Shown here piece after piece: positions 34,090-44,365 of a stretch of 64,000 nucleotides of DNA. Location of the stretch: assembly GCF_003269035.1 (NCBI RefSeq), contig NZ_QLTK01000003.1, forward strand, positions 1 to 64,000, given 5' to 3'. The notes under the pieces were generated by a model. That model ran no database searches and had not been told where the DNA came from. It was given only the letters and a program-made list of their open reading frames with translations. The stretch is from Paraburkholderia bryophila (lineage in GTDB: Bacteria > Pseudomonadota > Gammaproteobacteria > Burkholderiales > Burkholderiaceae). A program made the translations under genes and the position numbers. The stretch's first letter is position 1, and each line of letters starts with the position of its first letter.

Positions 34090-35091
34090 TTATTCAAAAA
34101 TTTCGACTGGCTCACGCAGATGCTGTCTTGCCTCGTCGAAGATGCTCAGATCGCGCGCGGCGAGACGCTTGCTATCCGACAACACGCGACGCCATCCACG
34201 CGCGCCGGCTTCGCCACGATAGAGACCGAGCGCATGGCGCGTGATCGCGCCGAGGTAGGTGCCGCGCGCCATTTCAGCCGCGCAATACTCGATCAGTTTC
34301 GCTTCGACCTGCTCGCGCGTGAGCGGCGTTTGCGTCGAGCCATAGAAGCGTGCGTCGACCTCGGCCAGCAGATACGGATTGTGATACGCCTCGCGCCCGA
34401 GCATCACACCGTCGACATATTGAAGATGCGTTTCCACTTCGTCGAGCGTTTTGATACCGCCGTTAATGATGATCTCCAGTTGCGGAAAATCACGTTTCAA
34501 CTGATAGGCGTAGTCGTATTTGAGCGGCGGAATCTCGCGGTTTTCTTTCGGACTCAAGCCCTTGAGAATTGCGTTGCGCGCGTGCACGACGAAAACAGTG
34601 CAACCCGCCTCGGCGATCGTGCCGACGAAGTCGCGCACGAAACTGTATTCCTCCACGGCGTCCACGCCGATCCGATGCTTGACCGTTACCGGCACCGAGA
34701 CGGTATCGCGCATGGCCTTCACGCAATCGGCGACGAGTTGCGGCTCGTTCATCAGACACGCACCGAATGCGCCGCGCTGCACGCGCTCGGACGGGCAGCC
34801 GCAATTCAGATTGATCTCGTCATAACCCCACTGCTCGCCCAGTTTGGCCGAGCGCGCGAGGTCGGCCGGTTCGCTGCCGCCGAGTTGCAGCGCGACCGGC
34901 GCTTCTTCCGGCGTAAACGCGAGATGGCGCGGCACGTCGCCGTGCAGCAGCGCGCCGGTGGTGACCATTTCGGTGTAAAGCCAAGTATGGCGCGAGATCA
35001 CGCGATGCAGCGAGCGGCAGTGGCGATCGGTCCAGTCCATCATCGGGGCGACGGACACGCGGCGCGGACTGGGAGTTTGAGGTGAAGACAT
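34090..35091 (-). CDS. dusA: tRNA-dihydrouridine synthase A
   Basis: A 333-residue FMN enzyme that reduces uridines 20/20a in the tRNA D-loop. The N-terminus VSVAPMMDWTDRHCRSLHRV, EINLNCGCPSERVQRGAFGA (then CLM) with the catalytic Cys, TVKHRIGVD, VHARNAILKGLSPKENR and IIINGGIKTLDEV are DusA hallmarks. The ATG at 35089-35091 gives the expected start; the frame is open to 35205. It lies upstream of tRNA-His on the same strand. Confidence 0.95.
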   Translation of the reverse strand: MSSPQTPSPRRVSVAPMMDWTDRHCRSLHRVISRHTWLYTEMVTTGALLHGDVPRHLAFTPEEAPVALQLGGSEPADLARSAKLGEQWGYDEINLNCGCPSERVQRGAFGACLMNEPQLVADCVKAMRDTVSVPVTVKHRIGVDAVEEYSFVRDFVGTIAEAGCTVFVVHARNAILKGLSPKENREIPPLKYDYAYQLKRDFPQLEIIINGGIKTLDEVETHLQYVDGVMLGREAYHNPYLLAEVDARFYGSTQTPLTREQVEAKLIEYCAAEMARGTYLGAITRHALGLYRGEAGARGWRRVLSDSKRLAARDLSIFDEARQHLREPVEIFE

Positions 35092-35238
35092 GAGGCGGCC
35101 AACGGCTTGATTCAAAACGCCGATTTTACCGCAATGCGTGAAATCGCCGGTCTCGACGGACGACTTTGTCTGCGTCGCCAAATAAGTCTGAAAAACCCGC
35201 AACAACGCCGAACGACTCCGAGCAATAGCGTCCCCGCC

Positions 35239-35589
35239 TCAACGCCCACGTCCCCCCGAGCTACCGCTGCTCCATGAGCTGCCACCACCGTGGGATCCAC
35301 CATACCCGCCGCCGTGATAGCCACCGCCGCCATGCCAGCCACCACCGTGCCACCCGCCGCGGCCGCGCCAATAGCCGCCACCGCCCCGGTAGTAACAGCA
35401 ACCGCCCCAGCCGCCCCAGAATCCGACCGAACCATAGACCGGCCCATACGGCGGTCCGTACCCGTAACCATAGTCGGGGTAATACGGTTGCGCGTACCCA
35501 TACCCGTAGTCATAGGGCGGCGCCACCGCACAAGCGGTGAGACTCGCGGCTGCCGCCAACAGCGCCATCGACACAATGAGCCTGCTCAC
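35239..35589 (-). CDS. Gly/Tyr/His-rich putative lipoprotein
   Basis: A 116-residue protein. A signal peptide ends in the lipobox-like LTAC. The mature part is low-complexity: Tyr/Pro/Gly repeats (YDYGYGYAQPYYPDYGYGYG) followed by Gly/Trp/His-rich segments (GGWHGGGWHGGGGYHGG). Likely outer-membrane or surface exposed, possibly metal-binding through the histidines. The GTG at 35589 has GGGAG upstream. Confidence 0.65.
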   Translation of the reverse strand: MSRLIVSMALLAAAASLTACAVAPPYDYGYGYAQPYYPDYGYGYGPPYGPVYGSVGFWGGWGGCCYYRGGGGYWRGRGGWHGGGWHGGGGYHGGGYGGSHGGGSSWSSGSSGGRGR

Positions 35590-35928
35590 GATTTTCTCCC
35601 GGCGATTTGCCCCTGGCATAAGAATCAGAAAAATCGCGCACGCAGGAGTTCAGCGCCATTTGTGTCCGCAGATTACGGCCGATCTTTCGCGGCCCGCCTC
35701 GACGAACCGCCGACCCAGATGCAACGCCTTAGCCGCCACGCATTGCAGAGTCCTTCCGAAGTGTCACCGTGACTTCGTGTTGTAACAGTTAGTTAAAATT
35801 TCGAAACGCAACTGTATGGCGCGCCTGTTAATTTCGCGTCAGACAATATCCCTCGAGTTCAGCGCGTGGTTTGCAACCGCGCCGCGCTGAACGACAAGGA
35901 CGCATCCGCCCACTGCCAGGACCGCTTA

Positions 35929-37557
35929 ATGCGCAGCCTGCGAAAGAAACAGCCGTTAATGAAGCACGATCCACAACCGGCTACCGCATCCGACTGGTGC
36001 GCCGAAGGCGAAGCCTGCGCCGCGCGCGGCGACCTCGAAGCCGCCCTGCAGCGCTTCGACACCGCGCGCGCAATCGACCCCGCCAACGTCGTCGTCCATG
36101 AGCGCCGCGCCGCGACGCTTGCCGTTCTGAACCGCTTTCCCGACGCCGTGCAGGCGTACCGCGCGGCGATCGCGCTCGACCCGCTGAACGCGGACACGTA
36201 TCACGGCCTCGGCTGGTGCTTCGAGCAGATGCACCGGCTCGAGCCCGCGCTGGAAGCCTATCGCGAAGCCGTGCGCCTCAATCCGAAGGCCGACGGTTCG
36301 CACAACAATCTGGGCAACTGTCTGCACGCGCTCGGCCGCTTCGACGAAGCGCACGAAGCCTATCGTCACGCGATCGAAGCCGCGCCGACGGCGCCGCTCT
36401 ATTACCGCAACTTCGTGCAGTCCAAGCGTCTCGCCGTCGACGATCCGGTGTTCGCGGCGATGGAGCATCTGGCGAACCATGCCGATTCGATGACGCGGGA
36501 GAATCAGTCGGAGATTCATTTTGCGTATGGTCAGGCGCTGTCCGATATGGGCCGCAACGACGAATCGTTCGACCAGTTTCTGATGGCCAACGCGCTGCGC
36601 CGTCCCGGCGTGCGTTATGTCGAAGCCGAGGCGTTGAGCCTGTTCTCGCACCTGCCGCAGTTGCTCGGTGCGGAGGTGTTGGCGGCCAAAGGGGGCTTGG
36701 GCGATGTGTCGGCGGCGCCGATTTTTATCGTCGGCATGCCGCGCTCGGGTTCCACGCTGATCGAACAGATTCTGGCGAGCCATCCGAAGGTGTTCGGCGC
36801 CGGCGAGCGCACGGAATTCGGCGAGGCGCTGGTGAGCGGCATCCATCGCGGCATGGGCGATCCGTTGCGGATCGATATCGAAGGGTTGCCGCACGCCGAT
36901 GCCGCGCCGTTGCGCGCGCTCGGCGCGGACTATCTGCGGCGCATCCATGACGCAGTGCCGGAAATCCAGAGTACGATGCCGGACGGCGAGCGCTACGCGC
37001 ATTTCGTCGACAAATACCCGTTCAACTTCATCAACGTCGGGCTGATTCATCTGGCGCTGCCGAACGCGCGCTTCATTCATAGCAGTCGTTCGCCGCTGCA
37101 GACCTGCCTGTCGATTTTTTCGCGCATCTTTCATGACGTGCCGTTCGGTTACGATCTCGGCGAACTGGGCCGTTACTACCGCGCCTACGATGCGTTGATG
37201 AAGCATTGGCAGAGCGTGCTACCCGAGGGCGTGATGATCGAAGTCAAATACGAAGAACTGGTCGGCGATCTGGAAGGTCATGTGCGCGGCATCCTCGCGC
37301 ATTGCGGGCTCGAATGGGACGAGCGCTGCCTGTCGTTTCATCAGACCACGCGTCAGGTGAGCACGGCCAGCGCGACCCAGGTGCGTCGTCCGATCTACAA
37401 AACTTCGCTGCAACGCTGGCAGCCGCGTTCGGCCCTGCTGCAGCCGCTGTTCGATGGGCTGGGTCCGGAGTTGGCGGCGGCCGACGCGAACGTCGCATCG
37501 GTCGGGTCGGGCACGGTAGAGGCAGGCCGTCCAGAACATCCGGAGCATCCGGCATGA
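35929..37557 (+). CDS. TPR-domain sulfotransferase
   Basis: About 542 residues. Residues roughly 20-165 hold tetratricopeptide repeats ([40 protein letters not shown], then NLG). The C-terminal half is a sulfotransferase: [20 protein letters not shown] near residue 265 is the 5'-PAPS phosphosulfate-binding loop, and [19 protein letters not shown] the 3'-phosphate motif. It should transfer sulfate from PAPS to a protein, sugar or lipid. The start is uncertain (ATG at 35929 or 35959). The stop overlaps the ATG of an APS kinase that makes PAPS, so donor synthesis and use are coupled. Confidence 0.88.
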   Translation: MRSLRKKQPLMKHDPQPATASDWCAEGEACAARGDLEAALQRFDTARAIDPANVVVHERRAATLAVLNRFPDAVQAYRAAIALDPLNADTYHGLGWCFEQMHRLEPALEAYREAVRLNPKADGSHNNLGNCLHALGRFDEAHEAYRHAIEAAPTAPLYYRNFVQSKRLAVDDPVFAAMEHLANHADSMTRENQSEIHFAYGQALSDMGRNDESFDQFLMANALRRPGVRYVEAEALSLFSHLPQLLGAEVLAAKGGLGDVSAAPIFIVGMPRSGSTLIEQILASHPKVFGAGERTEFGEALVSGIHRGMGDPLRIDIEGLPHADAAPLRALGADYLRRIHDAVPEIQSTMPDGERYAHFVDKYPFNFINVGLIHLALPNARFIHSSRSPLQTCLSIFSRIFHDVPFGYDLGELGRYYRAYDALMKHWQSVLPEGVMIEVKYEELVGDLEGHVRGILAHCGLEWDERCLSFHQTTRQVSTASATQVRRPIYKTSLQRWQPRSALLQPLFDGLGPELAAADANVASVGSGTVEAGRPEHPEHPA

Positions 37558-38090
37558 GCGCGTCGCGTGGTGCGGTGATCTGGATGACGGGCCTGTCCGG
37601 CGCGGGCAAATCGACCCTGGCCAACGCATTGCATCAACGCCTCGACGACAAGGGGCAGGCGTCGATCGTGCTCGACGGCGACGTGCTGCGGCGTGGCTTG
37701 AATGCCGACCTCGGCTTCACGCACGAGGACCGCACCGAAAACCTGCGCCGCGTCGCGCACGTCGCGGCGCTTTTCATGCAGCAGGGTTTCATCGCGATTG
37801 CCGCGGTGATTTCGCCCGAGCATCGGCATCGGCGCGCGGCGCGTGAGATTGTCGGCGAAGGGTTTGTCGAAGTCTTCGTGAACGCGCCCCTGGCGGTGTG
37901 CGAGGCGCGCGACGCGAAGGGACTTTACGCCCGCGCGCGACGCGGTGAAATCCCGCATTTCACCGGTATTTCCGATCCTTTCGAAGCGCCGCTCGCCGCC
38001 GACGTGGTGATCGAATCCGATCGCTTGCCGGTCGACCAGGCGGTAGACCGGTTGCTTGCACATATCGCGCAGGGCCGGTTGCCGGCTTAA
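37554..38090 (+). CDS. cysC: Adenylylsulfate (APS) kinase
   Basis: A 178-residue kinase that phosphorylates APS to PAPS. P-loop GLSGAGKST at residues 13-21, [20 protein letters not shown], then [12 protein letters not shown] (APS-binding) and [20 protein letters not shown] are family motifs. It stands apart from sulfate-assimilation cysDN genes and overlaps the sulfotransferase by four bases (ATGA), so it most likely supplies PAPS for sulfation and not for cysteine synthesis. Confidence 0.95.
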   Translation: MSASRGAVIWMTGLSGAGKSTLANALHQRLDDKGQASIVLDGDVLRRGLNADLGFTHEDRTENLRRVAHVAALFMQQGFIAIAAVISPEHRHRRAAREIVGEGFVEVFVNAPLAVCEARDAKGLYARARRGEIPHFTGISDPFEAPLAADVVIESDRLPVDQAVDRLLAHIAQGRLPA

Positions 38091-38213
38091 CGCGTATTCT
38101 GCCGACGCCGCGCAACCACAGTATCTCGCAGCTCGCGCGGCGCGAAACCCTCAAACCCGCGCGAACTCATTGACCTGGCGCGCGCCACGGCCGAGGCTCG
38201 CGCACGTCCGCGT

Positions 38214-38456
38214 TCAATGCAGCAGGCCCGGATGATGCAAGGCAGGGTACACGCCGATGATAAAAGCCGCGTAGATTGCGGCCATGGTCACGCCGGCGGC
38301 GGTGCCCCAGATATCGCGCGACGCGGCGCCTTGACGGAAATGCACGGGCAGTCCGACCACCAGATAGCCGATCAGAAAAAACGCGAGGACCGCACGCACC
38401 GGCGAGAGATCGTGGCCGATAAATTCCAGCAGTGCGGAGAGACTGAATTCAGACAT
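38214..38456 (-). CDS. Small membrane protein
   Basis: An 80-residue protein with two hydrophobic segments (RAVLAFFLIGYLVVGLPVHF and GTAAGVTMAAIYAAFIIGVY). The start MSEFSLSALLEFIG at 38456 is the first protein-like residue in a frame open to 38633. No family is recognised. It converges on cysC. Confidence 0.6.
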   Translation of the reverse strand: MSEFSLSALLEFIGHDLSPVRAVLAFFLIGYLVVGLPVHFRQGAASRDIWGTAAGVTMAAIYAAFIIGVYPALHHPGLLH

Positions 38457-38727
38457 GAAGAGGCAGACAATGACACGTGCGAGGGAGTGTGCAAACCATG
38501 GTTCAACCCACGCTGCAAACCATTCAGGACGCGCGAGGGCACATGCCGATTTAAGTCCACGCGAGCGCGCGGTGCAAGAAAAAGTCTGTATGAATTTGTA
38601 CAAGCCTACATTGCTTGCACGTTGCCTGCGCAACGACTTTCATCCGGCTTTGCTGTACTTCAACCCGCTTTCAGCGCACGGCTCCCTCACGTCTCACGCA
38701 TGCGTTTTGCGACGCATGATAAGGATG

Positions 38728-38940
38728 TCAGCGCTTACGTAAAGGCTCGAGTAACGGCTTCAAACCGTTGTGATCGATCTCTTGCATCAAGGCGATCAGC
38801 CGGCCGATTTCGCCGGGTGGAAAGCCTTGACTGGCGAACCAGTTTAGATAGTGACCCGGCAGGTCCGCAATCACGCGTCCTTTATATTTCCCGTAGGGCA
38901 TCACGCGCGTGACCAGCAGTTCGAGGAGTTCGGGATTCAT
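38728..38940 (-). CDS. DUF3820-family protein
   Basis: A 70-residue protein matching DUF3820: VTRVMPYGKYKGRVIADLPG, then HYLNWFASQGFPPGEIGRLI. The MPxGKYKG motif is characteristic. The family is described as putative quorum-sensing-regulated factors, but the function is not established. The ATG at 38940 gives the normal length. It is divergent from the aldo/keto reductase. Confidence 0.85.
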   Translation of the reverse strand: MNPELLELLVTRVMPYGKYKGRVIADLPGHYLNWFASQGFPPGEIGRLIALMQEIDHNGLKPLLEPLRKR

Positions 38941-39109
38941 CGTGAGAAGGTCGGCGAGAAATGCGGTGAGCGCAGGAGCGGGTGAGGGCGGCCGACGTTC
39001 GACATGCGACGTTCGACATTCGCCAGCCCCGCATTTTAGCCTCGCTGCAGGGGATTCGCCGGCATGGTAACGTCGCCGGTTCCGTTCACACACTCAACAG
39101 GACAGTTCG

Positions 39110-40162
39110 ATGGAATACCGCAGACTCGGCGACTCCGATGTGCAGGTCAGCCTGATCGGTCTCGGCACCATGACATGGGGCGAGCAGAACACCGAACAGC
39201 AAGCGCACGCGCAGATCGATTACGCGCTCGATCACGGCATTAACCTGATCGACACCGCCGAAATGTATCCGGTGCCGCCGCGCGCTGAAACGCAAGGCGC
39301 CACGGAGCGCTACATCGGCACGTGGCTCGCGCGGCATCGCAGCGCGCGCGAGAAGATCGTGCTGGCCACCAAGATCGCCGGCCCGGCGCGGCAACCGCAT
39401 AACCCTCGCCATATTCGCGGCGCGGGCAACCAGTTCGACCGGCCGAACCTTACCCAAGCTTTGAACGACAGCCTGAAGCGTCTGCAAACGGACTACGTCG
39501 ATCTGTATCAACTGCACTGGCCGGACCGCAGCACGATGACGTTCGGCCGCCCCGCGTATCCGTGGGTCGACGACGAGTACACCGTGCCGATCGAAGAAAC
39601 GCTGGCGGTGCTCGCCGAATTCGTGAAGGCCGGCAAGGTCCGTCACATCGGTGTGTCGAATGAAACGCCGTGGGGCGTCGCGCAGTTTCTGCGTGCGGCG
39701 GAAAAGCTCGGCTTGCCGCGCATCGTCAGTATCCAGAATCCGTATAGTCTGCTCAATCGCACCTATGAGGCGGGACTGTCGGAATACGCGCATCGCGACA
39801 ACGTCGGCTTGCTGGCCTATTCGCCGCTCGCGTTCGGCTGGTTGTCGGGCAAGTACGAGGGCGGCGCGCGCCCGGCCGGCGCGCGCATCTCGCTGTTCGA
39901 ACGCTTCCAGCGCTACAGCAAGCCGCAAGCGGTGCAGGCGACCACCCGTTACGTGGCGCTGGCGAAGCGTCACGGCCTGTCGCCCGCGCAATTCGCACTG
40001 GCGTTCGTGAATAGCCGGCCGTTCGTGACCAGCAATCTGATCGGCGCGACCTCGCTCGATCAGTTGAAGGAAAACATCGCCAGCATCGAAGTGAAACTGT
40101 CGCCGGAAGTCCTCGCGGAAATCGACGCGCTGCACGAGTTGCAGCCGAATCCGGCGCCTTGA
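39110..40162 (+). CDS. Aldo/keto reductase, Tas type
   Basis: A 350-residue NADP(H)-dependent TIM-barrel reductase. MEYRRLGDSDVQVSLIGLGT, NLIDTAEMYPVPPRAETQGA (catalytic Asp and Tyr), VDLYQLHWPDR with the HW motif, VRHIGVSNETPWGV and LIGATSLDQLKENI match E. coli Tas, including the PVPP insertion after the catalytic Tyr. The physiological substrate of Tas proteins is not well defined. Confidence 0.9.
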   Translation: MEYRRLGDSDVQVSLIGLGTMTWGEQNTEQQAHAQIDYALDHGINLIDTAEMYPVPPRAETQGATERYIGTWLARHRSAREKIVLATKIAGPARQPHNPRHIRGAGNQFDRPNLTQALNDSLKRLQTDYVDLYQLHWPDRSTMTFGRPAYPWVDDEYTVPIEETLAVLAEFVKAGKVRHIGVSNETPWGVAQFLRAAEKLGLPRIVSIQNPYSLLNRTYEAGLSEYAHRDNVGLLAYSPLAFGWLSGKYEGGARPAGARISLFERFQRYSKPQAVQATTRYVALAKRHGLSPAQFALAFVNSRPFVTSNLIGATSLDQLKENIASIEVKLSPEVLAEIDALHELQPNPAP

Positions 40163-40200
40163 TGCGTTGATGTGTCGACGGTACGGGCGAAGTTCGCAGG

Positions 40201-41484
40201 TCAGCGGATCTTCAGCTTCGCCCGCACCGCGTAAAGCGCCAGCAAACTCGCCACCGCGCAGAACATCAGATAGAACCCCGGCGCAAGTTTATTGCCGCTC
40301 GCGTCGATCAGCCACGTGATCACGAACGGCGCAAAGCCGCCGAACACCGTGACGCCGATGTTGTAGCTGACCGAGAGACCGGTCGCGCGTGTCTGCGTCG
40401 GAAAGATCTCCGACATCAATGCGGGCAACGCGCCAAAATACGTCGCCTTCAGGATGCCGATCCAGATCAGCGCAAGCAGCATCGTCCCGAACGACGGATG
40501 CGCGTTCATGTACATGAACGCGGGATAAACCGTCAGCAGCATCAACACGCCGGCGCACGCCATGATCCGGATGCGCCCGAGCGAATCGGACAGATGACCG
40601 GCGAACGGCGTCAGCACCGTCAGCACGATACCGGTGGCGAGCGTCGCGGCAAATCCGGTCGAGGCGGGGAGATGCAATTGCTTGATCGCATAGGTCGGCA
40701 TGTACAGGATCATGTAGTTCGCCGCCGTTGAAATGATCAGCGAGCCGACCGCCAGCAGCATGCGCAGCTTCTGCGTGCCGAACAGATCGCGCAGCGGCGT
40801 ACGGGCTTTCGGTTCGGCGGCGAACTCCGCGCCTTCGTCCACGTAGCGGCGAATATAGAAACCGACCGGACCGATCGCGAGGCCGAACAGAAACGGCACG
40901 CGCCAGCCCCATGATTCGAGTTGCGCCGTGGTGAGCTGGCTCGTCAGCAGCGCGCCGAAACCCGACGCAAGCAGCGTGGCGAGACCTTGACTCGCGAACT
41001 GCCAGCTCCCCATGAAGCCGCGCCGCTCAGGCGCATGTTCGACCAGAAACGCGGTCGAGGCGCCGAACTCCCCGCCCGCCGAAAATCCCTGCACGAGGCG
41101 CGACAGCATGATGCCTGCCGGCGCCCACAAACCGATCGCCGCATACGGCGGCATCACGGCGATCGTCAACGTGCCGACCATCATCAACGCGATCGACAGC
41201 AACAGCGACGCCTTGCGTCCGGCGCGATCCGCGAGCGACCCGAGCACGAGTCCGCCGAGCGGGCGGATCAGATACGAAATGCCGAAAGTGCCGAGCGTGA
41301 GCATCAGCGAAATGGCTTCGGTGCGCGCCGGAAAAAACAGCTTCGCGATCGTCACCGCGAAGAAGCCGTAGACGACGAGGTCGAACCATTCGAGCGCGTT
41401 ACCGATCGACGCCGCGAGAATGATGCGATGGGCTTTGGCGGCGGACGGCCGCGCGGCGCTGGCTTGCAAGGTGGACGTGATCAT
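40201..41484 (-). CDS. MFS transporter, metabolite:H+ symporter (MHS) type
   Basis: A 427-residue transporter with 12 membrane segments. The N-terminus NALEWFDLVVYGFFAVTIAK and PLGGLVLGSLADRAGRKASL are MHS-subfamily signatures (citrate, alpha-ketoglutarate, proline/betaine symporters); RLVQGFSAGGEFGASTAFLV is the second motif. It should import a small acid or zwitterion with protons. It follows the M20 peptidase on the same strand (103 bp), so the peptidase may act on the imported compound. Confidence 0.88.
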   Translation of the reverse strand: MITSTLQASAARPSAAKAHRIILAASIGNALEWFDLVVYGFFAVTIAKLFFPARTEAISLMLTLGTFGISYLIRPLGGLVLGSLADRAGRKASLLLSIALMMVGTLTIAVMPPYAAIGLWAPAGIMLSRLVQGFSAGGEFGASTAFLVEHAPERRGFMGSWQFASQGLATLLASGFGALLTSQLTTAQLESWGWRVPFLFGLAIGPVGFYIRRYVDEGAEFAAEPKARTPLRDLFGTQKLRMLLAVGSLIISTAANYMILYMPTYAIKQLHLPASTGFAATLATGIVLTVLTPFAGHLSDSLGRIRIMACAGVLMLLTVYPAFMYMNAHPSFGTMLLALIWIGILKATYFGALPALMSEIFPTQTRATGLSVSYNIGVTVFGGFAPFVITWLIDASGNKLAPGFYLMFCAVASLLALYAVRAKLKIR

Positions 41485-41586
41485 CGTGAGCGTGTCTCGT
41501 GACGGATACGGCGGAGCGAGTGTCGCGGGCCCGGGGCGGACCTGGTGGCCGCCCGGGCATCGCGGATTTTTTCGTGCGGGTGTGCC

Positions 41587-42984
41587 TCAGGCCGTGGTTT
41601 TCAGATGCGGCGAGTTCTCGCCGAGATCCCAGAACAGGCCCGCCATGATCTGCAGACCTTCGCGTACCACGGGCCCGAGCAGATGCTCGTTCGGTGCGTG
41701 CTGGGAGCAGGCCGGGTACGAGTGCGGCACCCAGATGGTCGGCAGACCCAGCGTGTCGGCGAAGACTTCGTTCGGCAGCGTGCCGCCCAGGTTCGGCAGC
41801 ACGGCGGTTTTCTTGCCGGTGGTCTGTTCGAGCGACCCGACTGCCCATTTGACCCACGGGTCGTCCGGATCCAGGCGCGTGGCCGGCGCGCCACGCTCGA
41901 CGTCGATCTGGACCAGCGAAAAACCGTGCGTATCCAGATGCTCGCGCAGATATCGCTCGAGGTTGTGCCAATCGGTGCCGACCACGAAACGCAACTGGCA
42001 ATGGGCGAAGGCCGAGGCCGGAATCGCGTTGACCGGGTTCTCCGGATTGCCCGCCTTGAGGGCCAGCACTTCGAAGCTGTTCCAGCCGAACACGCGTTCC
42101 GGCGCGCTCAGGCCTGGCTCGCCCCAGTTGTCGTCGACCTCCGGGTCGCCGGGGCCGCCGCCGACGGTGATGTCCGCGAGCGCACGGCGCACGGCGTCCG
42201 AAATCGGCGGCGGGCGCAAACCGTCGACGGCGATCACGCCGCGCGCATCGACGAGACTTGTCAGCGCGTTGGCCAGCACCGTGGCCGGATTGCGCAGCAG
42301 CCCGCCCCAGTTGCCGGAGTGATGCGCGCCGTCACGCAGGTTCAGCGACAGCCTGAAGTTGACCGAACCGCGCGAGCCGAGGAACACGGTGGGGCGGCGC
42401 GCGGCGAGACGCGGACCGTCGGAGGCGATCAGCACGTCGGCGGCGAGTTCGCCCGCGTACTCGCGGCACACCGCGTCGAGCCCCGGCGAGCCGGTTTCCT
42501 CGCCCATTTCGATCAACAGCTTCGCGTTGAAGCCGAGCTGGCCGCCGCGCGCGCTCAGCACGCTCGCCAGCGCGGCGAGGTTGATGCTGTGCTGGCCTTT
42601 GTTGTCGGCAGTGCCGCGCCCATACCAGCGTTCGCCTTCGATCGTCACGGCCCACGGCGTGAGCGGCGCGCGCCACTGGCTGTCGTAGCCGCGCACCACG
42701 TCGCCGTGGCCGTAGATCAGCACGGTGGGCAGGTGCGCCGCTTCGTGGCGTTGCGCGATCAGGAACGGCCCGAGCCCTGTCACCGGGTTATCGACGATGC
42801 GCGACGTGAAACCAAGCGCTTCGGCTTCGGGCGCGATTTCACCGGTCAGATACGACAGCAGCGTCGCGGCGCGATCGCTTTCCTGACTCTCGGTGCGATA
42901 ACCCACCCGGCGGGTGAGATTCTCGAGAAAGGCGCCGGATTCGAAATGCTGGGTGGCGTGTTCGATGGCCTCGTTGCGGCTCAT
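41587..42984 (-). CDS. M20-family metallopeptidase
   Basis: A 465-residue dinuclear zinc peptidase. IYGHGDVVRG (His and Asp ligands), WYGRGTADNKGQHSINLAAL (bridging Asp) and LIEMGEETGSPGL (catalytic and ligand Glu residues) are visible; a dimerisation domain starts with SRGSVNFRLSLNLRDGAHHS. It likely hydrolyses a dipeptide or N-acyl amino acid. Start at 42984 (MSRNEAIEHA). It is divergent from a LysR regulator and upstream of an MHS transporter: a small catabolic unit. Confidence 0.88.
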   Translation of the reverse strand: MSRNEAIEHATQHFESGAFLENLTRRVGYRTESQESDRAATLLSYLTGEIAPEAEALGFTSRIVDNPVTGLGPFLIAQRHEAAHLPTVLIYGHGDVVRGYDSQWRAPLTPWAVTIEGERWYGRGTADNKGQHSINLAALASVLSARGGQLGFNAKLLIEMGEETGSPGLDAVCREYAGELAADVLIASDGPRLAARRPTVFLGSRGSVNFRLSLNLRDGAHHSGNWGGLLRNPATVLANALTSLVDARGVIAVDGLRPPPISDAVRRALADITVGGGPGDPEVDDNWGEPGLSAPERVFGWNSFEVLALKAGNPENPVNAIPASAFAHCQLRFVVGTDWHNLERYLREHLDTHGFSLVQIDVERGAPATRLDPDDPWVKWAVGSLEQTTGKKTAVLPNLGGTLPNEVFADTLGLPTIWVPHSYPACSQHAPNEHLLGPVVREGLQIMAGLFWDLGENSPHLKTTA

Positions 42985-43123
42985 GGTGTCTCCAATGCGG
43001 GGCGGAATGCGGATGCGGGGCAAGGTGCAGCATCGAACCGATTCTAGGAGGCCGTTTTTTTTGTCACAATGATCGTATTTCGAAGCTTGCGTTGCCGAAA
43101 AGGCAAAGCTTGAGAGGCGCCCC

Positions 43124-44113
43124 ATGACACTGTCCCTGCACGGCATCGCACTGCGCTATTTCGTCGAAGTGGCACGCACCGGCTCGATCAGCGACGCGTC
43201 CGCACGCCTGCACGTCGCGATCTCGGCGATCAGCCGGCAGATCGCGCGGCTCGAAAGCGAACTCGGCGTGGCGTTGTTCGAACGTCGCCCGCGCGGCATG
43301 GCGCTCTCCGAAGCCGGCGAGCGGCTGCTCGCCTACGCGCAGCGCAGCCTGCTCGAAGCGGAACATGTGGTGAAAGAGATCGGCGGCCTCGAGAGCCTGC
43401 ACGGCAGCATGATCAAGATCGTGAGTTCGGAAGGGTTCGCCGCGGATTTCCTGCCCGGCGCGATGGCCGCTTTTCGCCGCCAGTATCCGGGCATCGACTT
43501 CACGCTGTCGGTGATGTCGCCGGGCGAGGCCACCCGCCGCGTGCGCGACGGCGACGCCGATCTCGCGCTGACCTTCAGCCTCGCGCCGGAGAAGGGCGTC
43601 AAGGTCGAACATACCGAGCGTGCGCCGGTGCTGGCGCTGCTACGCGCGGATCACCCGCTGGCCGCGCGTGCCAGGGTGTCGCTCGCCGATCTGCGGGTTT
43701 ATCCGCTGGTGCTGCCTGTGCCCGGCACGACGATTCGCCAGTTGATCGACATTACCTGCGCGCTCGAAGGCATCCTGCTCGAACCCGAGCTCACCTGCAA
43801 CAACAGCGGCGCCATGTACCGCTACGCGCAGAAGAGCGGCGCGATCATGTTCACGGGCCTGCTGTCGGTGCGCGACCGTTATGCCGGCGACGGCTTCGTG
43901 GTGATGCCGCTGACCCATCCGCAATTGCGTCAGCGCAGCATCCAGGTGCAGACCATGGCGGGGCGCGAACTGCCGTCGGCGGTGCGGGCATTTCGCGATT
44001 ATCTGATCGCGGCAATCGGCGGGGCTGAAGCGGCGGACGGCGGCATGCCCAAGGCGGCGCGCAAACGCAGCCCGCGTGGCCGCCGGGGTTCGAAGCCGGG
44101 CGCGAGCCGATAG
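43124..44113 (+). CDS. LysR-family transcriptional regulator
   Basis: A 329-residue regulator. The N-terminal helix-turn-helix (GSISDASARLHVAISAISRQ, then IARLESELGVALFERRPRGM) is followed by a periplasmic-binding-like effector domain. The tail is Lys/Arg-rich (KAARKRSPRGRRGSKPG), which is unusual. It is divergent from the M20 peptidase over 139 bp and is its probable regulator, with a peptide or amino-acid ligand inferred from context. Confidence 0.9.
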   Translation: MTLSLHGIALRYFVEVARTGSISDASARLHVAISAISRQIARLESELGVALFERRPRGMALSEAGERLLAYAQRSLLEAEHVVKEIGGLESLHGSMIKIVSSEGFAADFLPGAMAAFRRQYPGIDFTLSVMSPGEATRRVRDGDADLALTFSLAPEKGVKVEHTERAPVLALLRADHPLAARARVSLADLRVYPLVLPVPGTTIRQLIDITCALEGILLEPELTCNNSGAMYRYAQKSGAIMFTGLLSVRDRYAGDGFVVMPLTHPQLRQRSIQVQTMAGRELPSAVRAFRDYLIAAIGGAEAADGGMPKAARKRSPRGRRGSKPGASR

Positions 44114-44365
44114 GCGCGTGCAGTGGACGCGCCCATGGTCAATTGAAAGCCAAATGTCCCTGCCGGAACGCGAATCGCGACCTAAACTGTGGTGGACGGG
44201 GCGGGCTGTCGAATTGCGGTGCGCGGTGTGCGACGAAGCAATGCATGCCCGAGGACGTCCCTTTTAGGGGCGCCAGTGGTAGGATTCAGCCCGAAAAATG
44301 GCGAGCGGCGCGCAAATCGCAACGGCGCGCTGCCCACAACAGAGCGATAGGACTCAGGACATCGA

